Source: Aphanomyces cochlioides (lineage: Eukaryota; Oomycota; Saprolegniomycetes; Saprolegniales; Verrucalvaceae). From it: a stretch of DNA of 64,000 nt. This document shows positions 51,874 to 62,095 of this stretch, piece after piece (the stretch's first letter is position 1; each line of letters begins with the position of its first letter). The DNA lies in contig JAHQRK010000011.1 in assembly GCA_019828595.1 (NCBI GenBank), positions 2,108,001 to 2,172,000 of the forward strand, given 5' to 3'. The position numbers were made by a program, and so were the translations under genes. A model generated the notes under the pieces. The model ran no database searches, was not told the DNA's origin, and saw only the letters and a list, made by a program, of their open reading frames with translations.

Positions 51874-53349
51874 CTAATTGAAACTTTCTTCTTCGATGTA
51901 GTGAGAGAGAGGGGTCATGACTTTCGAGAGATGCTCTTGAAACTTTGGTCGAGGCAATGCTTTGGTTAGCATGTCAGCAAGCATTTCGTTAGTGGGGCAA
52001 TAGTCGATCTTGATGATGTGCTCGCGGACTAAGTCTCGAATGAAGTGATGACGAACATCAATGTGCTTGGTTCGTTGTTGAAGGATTGAGTTTTCAGCCA
52101 TCTTGATTGTACTTTGGTTGTCTTCATAAACGATGATGGGCAGTTTGACAGAAAGCTCGAGTTCTTCAAGCAATGACTTGAGCCATAGTGCTTCTTGTAG
52201 TCCATAAGACATGGAAATGTATTCGGCTTCGGAAGTGGACAAAGCAACTTTGGATTTCCACGAGATCAAACATCCATTCAGGAATAGAAAATAGCCTGAG
52301 GTGGATCTGCGAGTGGTTGTATCATTGGCATAGTCGGCATCGACAAATATCTCAATGAGATAGTCGGAGGAGTCTTGCTTGGTGTAGCATATTCCATAAT
52401 CTTTCGTTCCTTGAAGGTAGCGGAGTACACGCTTAGCGATGTGTTGATGTTCTTCTTCAGGGTTGTTGAGGTGCCGTGAAAGCAATGTAACAGTAAAAGC
52501 GATATCAGGACGCGTTGTCGTCGTGAGATAGAGCAGTTCGCCCACCACATTGCGAAATGGCAACGAGGGTGTAGAACTAGACGATCGGAAAGAGGCTATA
52601 TGACTGTCCTGAGGTGTTGAAATTAGATTGCAGTCGGCAAGGCCATGCTTAGCAAGTATGTCCGAGATGTATCGGCTTTGGTGTAGTAAAATGGAACCAT
52701 CCTCAAGGCGTTTAACTTCGATGCCGAGGCAGTAGGTTAAGGTTCCCAAGTCCTTCATGGTGAAGCGAGCGGATAAGGCACGCTTCGTGGAGTCCATTAA
52801 GTTTGAGTGAGTGGACAGAAGGATGAAGTCGTCGACATATACGCCCACCAAAACTAAACCTTGGGGTGTACGTCGGAAGTAGATGCATGGATCAGACTTC
52901 AGTTGCGCGAAGCGTTGTGACTTAAAATAAGAATCCAATGCAGAGTTCCATTCTCGGGAAGATTGTTTAAGTCCATAGATGCTCTTGTTCAAACGGCAGA
53001 CAAGATGTTCTGAGCCAGGTTGGACATATCCCGGAGGTTGTTTCATGTAGAGTGTTTCCTGGAGGTTTCCGTTGAGGAAAGCAGTTTGCACATCCATGTG
53101 GCAGATTTGCATGGAACGCATCGCAGCAAGAGCAAGTAGGAAACGAATGCTCGAAGTGCGGATTACAGGAGCAAACACTTCAGTGTAGTCAACGCCAGCA
53201 ACTTGAGTGAAACCTTGAGCAACAAGGCGTGCTTTGTAGCGTGAAAAAGTACCATCAGCAGCGTACTTCTTCGTAAAGATCCATCGGCATCCAATGGGTT
53301 TACGGTCAGGTGGAAGTTCACACAGAGTCCGAGTATTGTGTTGCATCAA
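51874..53349 (-). CDS. copia reverse transcriptase / RNase H
   Basis: Open frame of 491 codons, part of the gag-pol polyprotein. Seen: KPIGCRWIFTKKYAADGTFS, CHMDVQTAFLNGNLQETLYM (first catalytic Asp), the active site VGVYVDDFILLS, and RNase H with EIFVDADYANDTTTRRSTSG and LSTSEAEYISMSYGLQEA, YEDNQSTIKMAENS and RTKHIDVRHHFIRD. All motifs of an active copia RT are intact. The join to integrase (53,498) is in another frame, so the polyprotein is interrupted near 53,350-53,500. Confidence 0.88.
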   Translation of the reverse strand: MMQHNTRTLCELPPDRKPIGCRWIFTKKYAADGTFSRYKARLVAQGFTQVAGVDYTEVFAPVIRTSSIRFLLALAAMRSMQICHMDVQTAFLNGNLQETLYMKQPPGYVQPGSEHLVCRLNKSIYGLKQSSREWNSALDSYFKSQRFAQLKSDPCIYFRRTPQGLVLVGVYVDDFILLSTHSNLMDSTKRALSARFTMKDLGTLTYCLGIEVKRLEDGSILLHQSRYISDILAKHGLADCNLISTPQDSHIASFRSSSSTPSLPFRNVVGELLYLTTTTRPDIAFTVTLLSRHLNNPEEEHQHIAKRVLRYLQGTKDYGICYTKQDSSDYLIEIFVDADYANDTTTRRSTSGYFLFLNGCLISWKSKVALSTSEAEYISMSYGLQEALWLKSLLEELELSVKLPIIVYEDNQSTIKMAENSILQQRTKHIDVRHHFIRDLVREHIIKIDYCPTNEMLADMLTKALPRPKFQEHLSKVMTPLSHYIEEESFN

Positions 53350-53497
53350 TGAATTGTATTTGACATCAGTAGCCTAAATCCATTCATGTTTCTCTGGTGA
53401 AGCATGGGCTTGACGTATAGTCGAAGGTAGCCCGGTTGATTGCAAGGCTAAAGCAACAAGAAGTCGATGTTGCTTGCTCAGTTGATGTTCATCAACA

Positions 53498-55189
53498 TTA
53501 TTTTTTTGCCTCAGGTCGAAGGCGAAACAAACTGAGTGCCAAGGACTCAAACTGTTCACAAAGCGCATCTTCGTCGAACGAAGTCGAGTCTGTCGACACT
53601 GGAGGAGGCATCATGACGGGAACAAACTCAGGAGTGACAGCAGGAGTGTCCGTGCGAGGCATTGGTCCTTGTGAAGGTGAGGACGGCAATGGAATGTCCG
53701 CAGGAGATTCAGTAGGCGATTGTTGTGGAGCAGGCTCGACACGAGAAGACGTGGAGTCATCGAATGGTTGCGGAGGTGTGTTCTCAACGCGATACTCGGA
53801 AGTGTCAGCTTCAGTGATGGAAGGTGTGGGAGGTGTGCTCTCTATTGGTCTTGTTGTTGGTGTTAAAGGTTCAACCAACGTGGACTGAGGAATGTGTACA
53901 GGAGGCACATTGTAGCGAGGATTGCAGCGACGGATGCGAGTCGAACGTCTTGGAACGATCGCAGTTCTTTCATTTGGAGCGGGTATGGTAGAAGCTGGTG
54001 GAGCTGCAGGTAGTGCTAAAGTCTCATCTCTTAGAGACAGGTCGTCATCATCGTCGATCTCATCAATGAGTTGAGAGACGGGTGATTCATCAGCCGACGG
54101 TACTTCAGTAAAGAAACTCTTGGTTTCATTAAAGACAACATTACGACTGACGATGATCCGTTCTGGGCTTGAGGTGTAAAGACGATAACCTTTGACGTTA
54201 GGCTCGTGACCAAGATTCATGGCACGTATCGTCTTGGAAGTAAACTTGGTTCGTTGATGCGATTCAACATGCGCATAAGCTTCACAGCCAAAAATACGCA
54301 GATTACCAAGATCAGGCTTAGACTTCCATAGTTTCTCGAAGGGTGTCATACCAGGAGTGGACGCTGAGTATGTCCGATTCCGTAGGTACATTGCATGAGA
54401 CACAGCTTCGGCCCAAAATCGCAAAGGTGCTTTGCAGAAGTGAAGCAATGATCTTGCACATTCGGCGAGAGTGCGATTCATGCGTTCACTGACACCATTT
54501 TGCTGCGGGGTATGCGGAACGGTCGCATCGTGTTGGATGCCATTCTCGAGTAAGAACTCGGAGAATAAAGTCGAGAAGTATTCACCGCCATTGTCGGAAC
54601 GGAGACATCGCACAGGTAGATCGAATTGAGTGCGGCAATAGGCAGTGAACTCCTTGAAGCATTGGAGAGCATCCGATTTGTTCTTGAGAATGAACACAAA
54701 GCCATAACGCGAATAATCATCGGTAAACGTGATGAAATACCGAGATCGATCACTAAGTGCAGGATGACGCATAGGTCCACAAATGTCCGAATGTACCAAA
54801 GCAAACGGTTCCGAAGTTGTGGAGATGGAGCGCTTGGGGAAGGGTAAACGAGACTGCTTCCCAGCAAGGCAGCTTTCGCAAAAAGCATGTTTGCAGTCAT
54901 CAAGCTCAATGCCATCAGTGTATTGACACGTTTTGGCAGTATACTTCACACAAATATGACCAATGCGAGCATGCCAAAGGTCAGCTGGAGTTGGAGTAGC
55001 GGAAGTTGTCAACAAGGACAAACCAACGTGAGGAGTGGAAGACGACTGAGTTGGCAAAGGGTTTGCAATCTCGAGGTAGTACAAGTTGTCGCGTTTGAAG
55101 CCTTGAGCATACACAACTTCTTCGCGAGTAATGTAGCAAGCATTACGATGGAACTGAGAGTTGAATCCTCGATCAGTTACTCTCGACAA
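53498..55189 (-). CDS. copia integrase with acidic/Pro-rich linker
   Basis: Zinc module HARIGH ... HAFCESCLAGKQSRLPFP; catalytic core with LVHSDICGPM (first Asp), CLRSDNGGEYFS (second Asp) and PQQNGVSERMNRTLAECARS (Glu). Then FGCEAYAHVESHQRTKF and the YRLYTSSPERIIVSRNVVF motif, followed by an Asp-rich and Pro/Thr-rich spacer. Open throughout (563 codons). The end at 53,498 leads toward RT with a frame change. Confidence 0.88.
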   Translation of the reverse strand: MSRVTDRGFNSQFHRNACYITREEVVYAQGFKRDNLYYLEIANPLPTQSSSTPHVGLSLLTTSATPTPADLWHARIGHICVKYTAKTCQYTDGIELDDCKHAFCESCLAGKQSRLPFPKRSISTTSEPFALVHSDICGPMRHPALSDRSRYFITFTDDYSRYGFVFILKNKSDALQCFKEFTAYCRTQFDLPVRCLRSDNGGEYFSTLFSEFLLENGIQHDATVPHTPQQNGVSERMNRTLAECARSLLHFCKAPLRFWAEAVSHAMYLRNRTYSASTPGMTPFEKLWKSKPDLGNLRIFGCEAYAHVESHQRTKFTSKTIRAMNLGHEPNVKGYRLYTSSPERIIVSRNVVFNETKSFFTEVPSADESPVSQLIDEIDDDDDLSLRDETLALPAAPPASTIPAPNERTAIVPRRSTRIRRCNPRYNVPPVHIPQSTLVEPLTPTTRPIESTPPTPSITEADTSEYRVENTPPQPFDDSTSSRVEPAPQQSPTESPADIPLPSSPSQGPMPRTDTPAVTPEFVPVMMPPPVSTDSTSFDEDALCEQFESLALSLFRLRPEAKK

Positions 55190-56334
55190 GGAGAAAAGTT
55201 GTACTGTAGGTTCGGAATGAACAGTACATCTTGGGGAGTGACAGGAACGATACCGGTGGGTGTGTTCATCTCAAGTAAGACAAAACCGGTGCCTGCAATC
55301 GGCATGTCACTTCCATTGGCAGATCGAACTGTACCCTCAAATGGTTGAAGTTCTTCAAACCATGCAGCATCGTTGCAGAAATGATCCGATGCGCCAGAGA
55401 CAAGGATCCACGCAGATGACGAAGCGGGAGACTCGAAGGCATTGAGAGTATAGTGAGGCCCTATCGTCAGCATGCTTACAGACGAGCGAGCGTTGTGACG
55501 TGTGTTTGCGGCAGTCTGAGACGCAAGGGAGGCCGTGGAAGATGGTTGGAATTGAACACGTCGTTGGTTGGATTGAGAAGAAGTTTGTTGACGCTGGTCG
55601 CGTTGCTTCTGACGACAGTTGGCTTCAGTGTGATTGGGTATGTCGCAGTAAGCACAAACTGTTTCATAGTTGGTGTCGGGTTGAGCATGTCCATTGCGAC
55701 GTGGTTTGCGTCGTTGATTACGACGAAGGGACAGAGCAGCTTCATCGACTGGAGTCGGTGGTGGACTGTTTGAACGCGATTGTTCACGGTTATACGCTTG
55801 GAGAAGTTCCGTGGTGATGAGCGAAAGCGTCGAGGCGTCAATAGGCGTGCGTTGGAACAGGTGACTTTGAAGTTGCACGAACGTGTTGAAACGTGAGTCC
55901 AAACCATTAAGGAAGAAATGAACGACTTGTTCGTCAGAAAACTTAATGCCAGCATTGGTGGCATCTTTAATAGCAAGGTCGAACCGGTCGCAATAAGAGC
56001 GAGGTGTTTCGTTGTGACGCATGCGCATGTGGGTAACTTCGTCAATCAGGCGTCCATGACCAACGAAGGACTTGTTACCATAACGGTCACGAAGGATCTT
56101 CATCATTTCGACGGCATCTTCAGTGGTATATACCATGCGCGCGTGTAAGTCATCAATGGCAGCAAGTATAATTACTCGCGCTAATATATTCTTGGAGTTA
56201 TAATCTTCTGCAGTTCGAGGTAGATTTTTGAAAATTTGGGCACAGTCCTTGAGTTCCATATACGCCATGACGCGCGTATGCCATTGGACGAACTTGGTGC
56301 CATCAAAAGTGTTCATGTATGATTTAACTCCCAT
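55177..56334 (-). CDS. copia gag and protease, protease Asp replaced
   Basis: ATG at 56,334, 385 residues. The gag domain has VHFFLNGLDSRFNTFVQ and an N-terminal FDGTKFVQWHTRVMAYMEL; the zinc knuckle CAYCDIPNHTEANC follows. The protease motif reads WILVSGASDHFC; copia proteases have D in place of V (DSGAS), so the catalytic residue is lost (GTC for GAC). The frame ends at 55,177 (NFSPCRE), overlapping the integrase frame by 13 bases in a different phase. Confidence 0.85.
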   Translation of the reverse strand: MGVKSYMNTFDGTKFVQWHTRVMAYMELKDCAQIFKNLPRTAEDYNSKNILARVIILAAIDDLHARMVYTTEDAVEMMKILRDRYGNKSFVGHGRLIDEVTHMRMRHNETPRSYCDRFDLAIKDATNAGIKFSDEQVVHFFLNGLDSRFNTFVQLQSHLFQRTPIDASTLSLITTELLQAYNREQSRSNSPPPTPVDEAALSLRRNQRRKPRRNGHAQPDTNYETVCAYCDIPNHTEANCRQKQRDQRQQTSSQSNQRRVQFQPSSTASLASQTAANTRHNARSSVSMLTIGPHYTLNAFESPASSSAWILVSGASDHFCNDAAWFEELQPFEGTVRSANGSDMPIAGTGFVLLEMNTPTGIVPVTPQDVLFIPNLQYNFSPCRE

Positions 56335-56932
56335 AGTTAAAGTAGGATTAAATCAAGAAAATGTCTTGAAGAAATGTTAAAACCTCGAAACTTGATATTT
56401 GTGTTGTTGACTGTTCCAAACTTCCTTGACTTGTCGTGACTTCAGTTGTGAGTGATGGTCACGAGTGATGGTCTTGATCCCGGAATGTTCCTTGGTGCAT
56501 CGGGAAAGATCGAGATGTCTTGCTCTTGCTTGTCTTCCGGATCCGGATAATGTGTGTCACGGAAACCGGGAATGTGTGTCTTGAGTGACTTGGTGTCTTG
56601 AAGGCTTGATAAAATACGGCAAACTCAACTAGGAGTTCAGCCAATCAACGTTCAGCTTACAGCCCTTTCCTTAGTGTACTAACCCGAGATCTCACAAAAG
56701 GAGTCCAGGCAGGGATCTGTAGTACTGCTGAAGTTGATTTGTCTTCTGCGCACGCTTCGGCGACTTTTCGCTCAACGGCGGGCTCGCGGGACGGCGGCAG
56801 GAAAGGCGACGGGGCGCGGCGGCTCGGGGCTCGTCGGGGTGCGGCGGGACGGCTGGGCTTCGGGCGGTTGATCTAGCGTCGGAGGCTAGGTCAAACGGTG
56901 GCGGCAGCGGCGGCGGTAGAGGGCTCGTAACC
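56335..56932 (-). other. copia 5' untranslated region with primer-site candidate
   Basis: Next to the LTR the minus strand reads GGTTACGAGCCC (56,921-56,932). This is one base from the complement of the initiator tRNA-Met anticodon arm (GGGCTCATAACC), the internal primer type used by Drosophila copia. A very G/C-rich stretch of ~150 bp (56,745-56,900) follows. No ORF of note. Confidence 0.55.
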
Positions 56933-57116
56933 TCTAGAAGGGAAGTTGGAAAGTGAATTAGATGGTTAACATGAAAGCTAGCTAGGCCTAGTGTGATTTC
57001 TGTGGTCTTCGTTTGTCTTCTGGAGTCTTCTGCAACACGCAATATACAAGTTGTTTTATAGTTAAGAGACCTTTCTCGAATGTGAAAGTTGAGATTACAT
57101 TCTAGAAGTCTCAACA
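56933..57116 (-). repeat. copia 5' LTR
   Basis: Matches 51,673-51,866 except for one missing 10-bp unit and a few substitutions. Confidence 0.88.
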
Positions 57117-57412
57117 CCAACAACACGCCGAGCCATGGAAACTTTCCATAAGCAATACCGACGACCAGGATTGCGCCAATCGCACAAGCGACGGTGACTT
57201 TTTGCCAAGGACGGAGTGGTTCGTTCAACACGACAACGGCGATCACAACGGTGAAGATTGGATTCGTGAAGAAACCCAAGCTCGTCTCGATGATGTAGCT
57301 GGCCACGACGCCCCAGACGTAGAAAAACCAACCATCAGAGACCGCCGTGGCTGACACCAAGTAGACGGTTAAGGTCTTGGGCTGAAAAGCCGTCGCTTGA
57401 CCCAAGCGAGAG
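57117..57412 (-). pseudogene. RarD-like fragment, middle part
   Basis: Reads FQPKTLTVYLVSATAVSDGW, VASYIIETSLGFFTNPIFTV and LNEPLRPWQKVTVACAIGAI to IAYGKFPWLGV. It continues at 51,672 beyond the copia insertion. Joined at 57,413 to AKR sequence exactly as in the 2.3-3.8 kb copy. Confidence 0.8.
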
Positions 57413-57729
57413 CCAATTGAGCTGGCGTACACTTCTCCTTGGCGATCTCGAAGAATCGACTCACCTTGGCCTTGCTTTGCTCCAACGTGTCACTGGCGAA
57501 ACGAGGAAGCGATCGACGCCAATCGTTTTCGTCAAGCTTGTCAAAAGAATCGATAGCTGTGAGGAAACCACGGCACAATGGAGAGTAGGCCACAATACCC
57601 ACACCAAGATCACGGGCCACCGGAACCACAGCAGCTTCCAAGTCGCGCGATTGAAGCGACCATTCCATTTGAATTGCCGTCACGGTATAAATTGCGTGAG
57701 CACGACGGAGTTCTGATTGCAGTCGAGTC
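57413..57729 (-). pseudogene. aldo/keto reductase internal fragment, second copy
   Basis: SELRRAHAIYTVTAIQMEWS through CTPAQLALAWV, about residues 173-279, with one codon lost (EIAKEKCTP for EIAKEKKCTP). Same breakpoints as 2864-3192. It ends at the MITE insertion. Confidence 0.8.
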
Positions 57730-58175
57730 GGTAGTGTCCGAAACAGGTCATATCCGGGTCAGGTCACACTTTTGGGTCACACTACAAAATTGAAGATATC
57801 TCCATCACCAGAACGAGTTAAAGCGCCATACTTTGTCATTCCTTAGCAGGCCTCATCAGGGTGACGGCACGACCTTACGGCCTACCTGCCGCCTTACCCG
57901 ATGAGAGAAAATATAAAGAAATCCCTTTTTGGTGCACGTTGGGGGCTCCCTCCTCCGAGTCATCCGCCTGCAGAAAATTTTTCACCTCCGCTTCGCTGCG
58001 GTGAGCGCAATTTTCTGGGCGGATGTCTGACGTCGTCCGCGCAGTTTAAGGCTTCGCAATTGCTGCTTGAGTGAGAAAAACTTAAATTCTGATCAGAAAT
58101 TTGAATTAAACCAGTAAAAAACCTGTGACCTGCACCCGTGACCTGACCCAGTCCTGACCTGTAAAGGATTCTTCC
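57730..58175. mobile_element. 446-bp hAT-type MITE
   Basis: Eight-base duplication GTCGAGTC at 57,722-57,729 and 58,176-58,183, the hallmark size of hAT elements. Imperfect inverted ends: the left has ACAGGTCA then GGGTCAGGTCAC, and the right complement has ACAGGTCA then GGGTCAGGTCAC at the same spacing. No ORF. Related sequence at 181-385. A hAT transposase gene lies at 62,837; whether it serves this MITE is unknown. Confidence 0.88.
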
Positions 58176-58190
58176 GTCGAGTCTATATAA

Positions 58191-59019
58191 TTTGTTATTT
58201 GTTATTACGCAGTTAAGTTACACTCTCTCGGCGGGCGCAAAGCAGCCACAGATCGCGTACTAGGACTAACCTAGCGGAGGTAACATATATACAATGCAAG
58301 GAATTTGCCGGCGGATGCTGGCAGGGCGGGGGCACCGCTGGGACTATTAGCCCGGGGTAGAGAAATCAGGGGGCTTCTTCGGGGGTCGTCGCCGATTGCG
58401 GCGTGCAGGCAACGGTATGGCATGGGAGGTCTCAATGTTGAGCATCATGGAGCGGTGATTGTTCCAGTGGTTGGCAGAGCGAGCGACGGTTGTCTTGCGT
58501 TTGGCCAAGCGAGCCTCATGGCCCACTGGAAGTGCATCATGTGCTCGGTGCTTATCACGTATCGTACGGTTTGCAAGTAGCATGGCCGCCTGATCACCCT
58601 GTTGTTGGATAGTCCGAATTGTGCGCGCGCAAGTGGCAAGCCAGTGTGTGCGCAGAGTGGACCACGTAGTCCGGAACCACTGTTGGCGAAATGGGCGGGT
58701 CGCATTGGGGAAAGTGCCTTCGCCCAGAGCGCTGTCTGTAGGGTTGCCGTAGGGAATGTTTGCCAGCCTAATGGGGCATTGTAGATAGTTGGAAATTGTT
58801 CTCGGAGAAATTCTCGTGTGCGCATAGCGTATGGGTCGTTGGTGTTAGCCAGAGATGTAGACCAGTGAATCTGAGGAATCCAAAGAGCCGGTAGCGGGGG
58901 TGCTTGTGGTCCGGGATGAGAGTGCAACCAGTGTGTGTTGCCCTGTGAGCGTAAGACGCTGTACCATTCCGCAGCCGCGGGTAGGTCTTCTTCAGAGGTG
59001 ATAGTTCCAATATGGATGA
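58191..59019 (-). mobile_element. 5'-truncated retroposon fragment
   Basis: Flanked by the 15-base duplication GTCGAGTCTATATAA (58,176-58,190 and 59,020-59,034), the size made by LINE-type target-primed insertion. On the minus strand it ends in an A-rich tail (AACAAATAACAAA). An open minus frame (58,445-58,990) reads DPYAMRTREFLREQFPTIYN and similar; I cannot assign it, and it does not clearly match the LINE at 59.6-62.1 kb. Confidence 0.7.
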
Positions 59020-59639
59020 GTCGAGTCTATATAAGGTGCGCGCCATGATGGACCAGATACAGTATGACGTTCAATGCCCGCATGGATAACATGTAGAGCC
59101 ATGATGTTGTCAATTCACGAGCGAGGTTCTTTAGTTGTCGGTCTTCTAATGACAAGAGCTTATACTTGTCCTTGTGTCTCACCACGAACGCTATTCACGC
59201 TTGATTTATGTCGAAAGGGTATATCGTTCCAACTTAGAGCCATGTGTGGCATTCATTACAACTTCAATTTTACAGTCGAATATGTCTACAGAGATTGTCG
59301 ATGTGAGCGCACAGATATCAAGGAGACACAGAGCGGGAGTCGCTGGGGGGACGATTGCTTGATAATTTTGAAGTAGGAAAAAGAATAGATATAGAGGGAG
59401 AGAAATGATAATGTTGGGGAAGAAGAACGAATACCAATAACTTCTCATACCACCCGCCTTCGCTCACACTGTCTTGGAATAGCAACAGTGGACGTTCATC
59501 AAAAGCATGCCATACGAAAAGTACAACATGCCGACATCCCGAGTGAACGAAGGGGGTCTCGTCCGATCCTCAAAGTTATTGGTATCGTCTACTTTGGAAA
59601 ACAAAGTAAAGATGACTGCACTATAGAAATGATCCTGTG
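59020..59639. repeat. segmental duplicate, copy 2 (right part)
   Basis: Matches 3,190-3,799. It starts with a decayed AKR tail on the plus strand (GTGCGCGCCATGATGGACC, with extra bases that break the frame) and ends at GATCCTGTGT, where the LINE 3' end begins. No gene. Confidence 0.85.
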
Positions 59640-59888
59640 TGAAAGTCAGATTACTCGGGTTATCTCTCTACTAGCTAGCCAGGTGGCTGCATGGCAAGGT
59701 TTGAACAAAAGCACACCGAAAGAGATAGGGCACCCAAGGTTTAAGGGCGTCCCAATGTCTGAGAATGGCCCGGTTGGTCGTAGAGACCAGAACATATCTT
59801 TGGTCTTATGGTTCTTCAAGCTCAGCCTCCCGTCCCATCCGAGTAAACGTGCTTTGTCCACTGCAGTGGAATCTCCAGACTGCTCTGC

Positions 59889-60398
59889 TTAGCTGGATAT
59901 GTTGAGCTGAAAGGGTCGCTTCAAGCCGGCTTGCGGAGCTCTTCGACATGTTGAACAAGCGACAGAGTATTCTAGGTTCGCTTGGGCCACTGAGCCGAGC
60001 GATCCATACACTGAGGCGCATGAATAGATAGAGTACCCTTTTTGAGTCAGGTGTCTTGAGAGCGGCGAATATCGGGATATTTTAGTCTCCACTTTTCTCT
60101 CAAATATCGTTTTCCCATCGAGTCTCTGGTCGTCCTCGTACGAAACGGCCAGGTCACATATGACCACATCCTTCTTTCCTTCATTCGTGAGAAGAATGTC
60201 AGGTTTGAGAAGATCCCCAGGAAAGCCGGGCACTGACGAGTTGATGCGAATGACACTGTCGGGGTTGGCTCTCGTTATCGCACGAGTAATGACGCGAAGG
60301 GACGAATCATGGCGGTAGCGGATGGGACCATCGTTGTGTGGGTAGGATTGCAAAATGTGAGAGAGTGTCTCCGGCATACGTGGCCACAGTGTCGGCAA
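59889..60398 (-). pseudogene. LINE C-terminal restriction-like endonuclease
   Basis: PETLSHILQSYPHND continues the CRHCGH zinc motif after a one-base shift. Then RYRHDSSLRVITRAI, LLKPDILLTNEGKKDVVICD and LAVSYEDD follow. RHD, KPD and a later acidic residue fit the PD-(D/E)xK nuclease of R2-group LINEs. The frame ends at 59,889. Confidence 0.65.
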
Positions 60399-62030
60399 AG
60401 GTCGTTGCCTGTCACGCGTTGTCGTTTTAGAACTGATCGAGTTTCTATCAGGTTGAGTCGCGCGACGATTCCAAAGCGGAAGACACTGTCTCGCATATCA
60501 ATGTGCGATGTAATAAATTTGCTCCCGGTGTCTCCATGCAAATTGACTGTGCGACCTTGGTCACGAAGCGTCTCCCAAGCGTCAGCATGCATGAGTTTGA
60601 CATGCGTCTTAATGTGCCTTGCGACAGTTTTGGGAGAGAGAGCTGCTTGTCGAGATGTGGTACGGTCAACTGGAAGTGCTCCCCATTCGAGGAGTGAAAC
60701 TTTAGTTTGAATCGCTGGAGCGTGCGTGTAATGTCTATCCACATGGATGATATGTCGCTGTGGTTGCGGCGGGGAAGCACAATGGGTAAGGTGTCCATGG
60801 TTCCATTGAGAAAGTGCTGTAAGAGAGCATCGCCACACTCCTCCATGTCTTTTGGTTCGATGATATAGCGGGACGTAACTATCTCTCGAAGCTGGTGGCG
60901 CGCGAGTGCTTGGATGTTGGATCGATGGAGTGCAGCATCTGCTAGCCGTGAGCCAAAACAATAGCGTCCCGATGTTCATCCAGCGGCAGGAAGCCAAGGC
61001 CTCCACAGGATGGAGGCGACGCGAAGAAATCGTTGCAACTGTGTGCTGGGAGACGGAGTAAGTGGCGAAGGGAACGATAGAGAAACGTAGTGAAGGATGC
61101 CAGCTCTGACTTTGTTGCACGGACGTGCCTGAGCGCATAGTCGAGCTGAGAGAGGGTGTAACTTTCAGCGCTTTAAAAATTTGCCGTGGCGACAGGCCAG
61201 AATTGATGAGGGCAATCGCCTCGTGACGCAGTGAGCGGAGCTTGTTCGACAGTTGGAAGCAAACATGCGTGTGCCGGAAGCCTTCTCTGATGCCCAGGTA
61301 AGTATATGCGTTGCTCCATGATAATCGGGGGATTAGGAGTCCGTCAAGTGAGAGAACCAGCGGTGCCTGGACGTGGGGGCGATTGACAAAGTCTACTGCG
61401 AGGAGCGCGCATTTCGAGGGATCCGCGGCCATCGTAGTCCATGAAGGAAAGTCAGCAACAAGGGTGTGTAGTCGAGTAATGCCTTGCGGCGTGCGGCTGT
61501 ATATCTTTAGGTCATCAGCGAATGCTGTCACCGATGTGCACATGCCACGAGAGATTTCCACTCCACACTCTGTGGACACTGCTTGAAGAGCCTCTATGAG
61601 CGGTGTCATGCCTGCGATAAACAGGAGAGGGCTAAGGGGGCATCCTTGGAACACGCCACAGCGTTGTTCGAGCGGTGGTGTTGCCCCCTTGCGAGTTGAA
61701 ACAACCGAGCTTGCATTGGAGTAGATATCACGAACAAGAGCCACAAATGAATCAGGTGTGCCGAGGGCAGACAGCACACTCCAGAGATAAGCATGAGGAA
61801 TTGAGCCAAACGCGTTCGTTATGTCGTACCAAACTGTGTACAGTGGCTTCGCCTTGCGGCGCGTTGAGTTCATAACGGACCACGCGACGAACTTATGCTC
61901 ATGACATCCGTTGAAAGCGCGGAAACCCTTTTGAGCATTGTTCAGTCGTTCATTGCACTCCAGCCACGTCGAGAAGCGAGTTTTGAGAATGGTTGCGAAT
62001 AGTTTATAGAGCGTGGTTCTAATCTTGTTC
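60275..62030 (-). pseudogene. LINE reverse transcriptase, frameshifted
   Basis: Seen from 62,030 down: TLYKLFATILKTRFSTWLEC, then QKGFRAFNGCHEHKFVAW, YDITNAFGSIPHAYLW (first Asp), GVFQGCPLSPLLFIAGM and the active site AFADDLKIY. After LSPRQIFKALK the match leaves this frame (about 61,130). A piece in another frame (DMEECGDALLQHFLNGTMDT) follows, and the frame is regained at about 60,720 (HIIHVDRHYTHAPAIQTKVS) up to the zinc motif CRHCGH near 60,380. Target-primed reverse transcription is the family role. Several shifts; inactive. Confidence 0.78.
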
Positions 62031-62095
62031 TAGAAGTCGCTTGGGCAACTTGTAATAGCTGCTCCTTTGTTTTTATGACAATCGTCGAGACTGTT

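Larger units (their letters stand above)
51673..57116 (-). mobile_element. complete Ty1/copia retrotransposon in RarD-like sequence
   Basis: LTRs 51,673-51,866 (194 bp) and 56,933-57,116 (184 bp; it lacks one CTTCGTTTGT unit). On the minus strand LTRs run TGTTGAGA to TCTAGA. CCAAC is duplicated at 51,668-51,672 and 57,117-57,121; the related locus at 2,580 has no insertion. Gag/protease, integrase and RT/RNase H occur in copia order. Confidence 0.92.
59640..62095 (-). mobile_element. 5'-truncated LINE with restriction-like endonuclease
   Basis: RT, then a Cys/His motif, then an endonuclease-like domain: the order of R2/R4-type LINEs. The right end (5' side) begins inside RT, so the N-terminal part is missing; the left end abuts the segmental duplicate at 59,639. 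Confidence 0.75.

Noticed and set aside
56745..56900. G/C-rich stretch in the copia leader as a CpG island or gene
   Set aside because: It lies between the LTR and gag of a retrotransposon and has no open frame or domain; more likely leader sequence or a small insertion.
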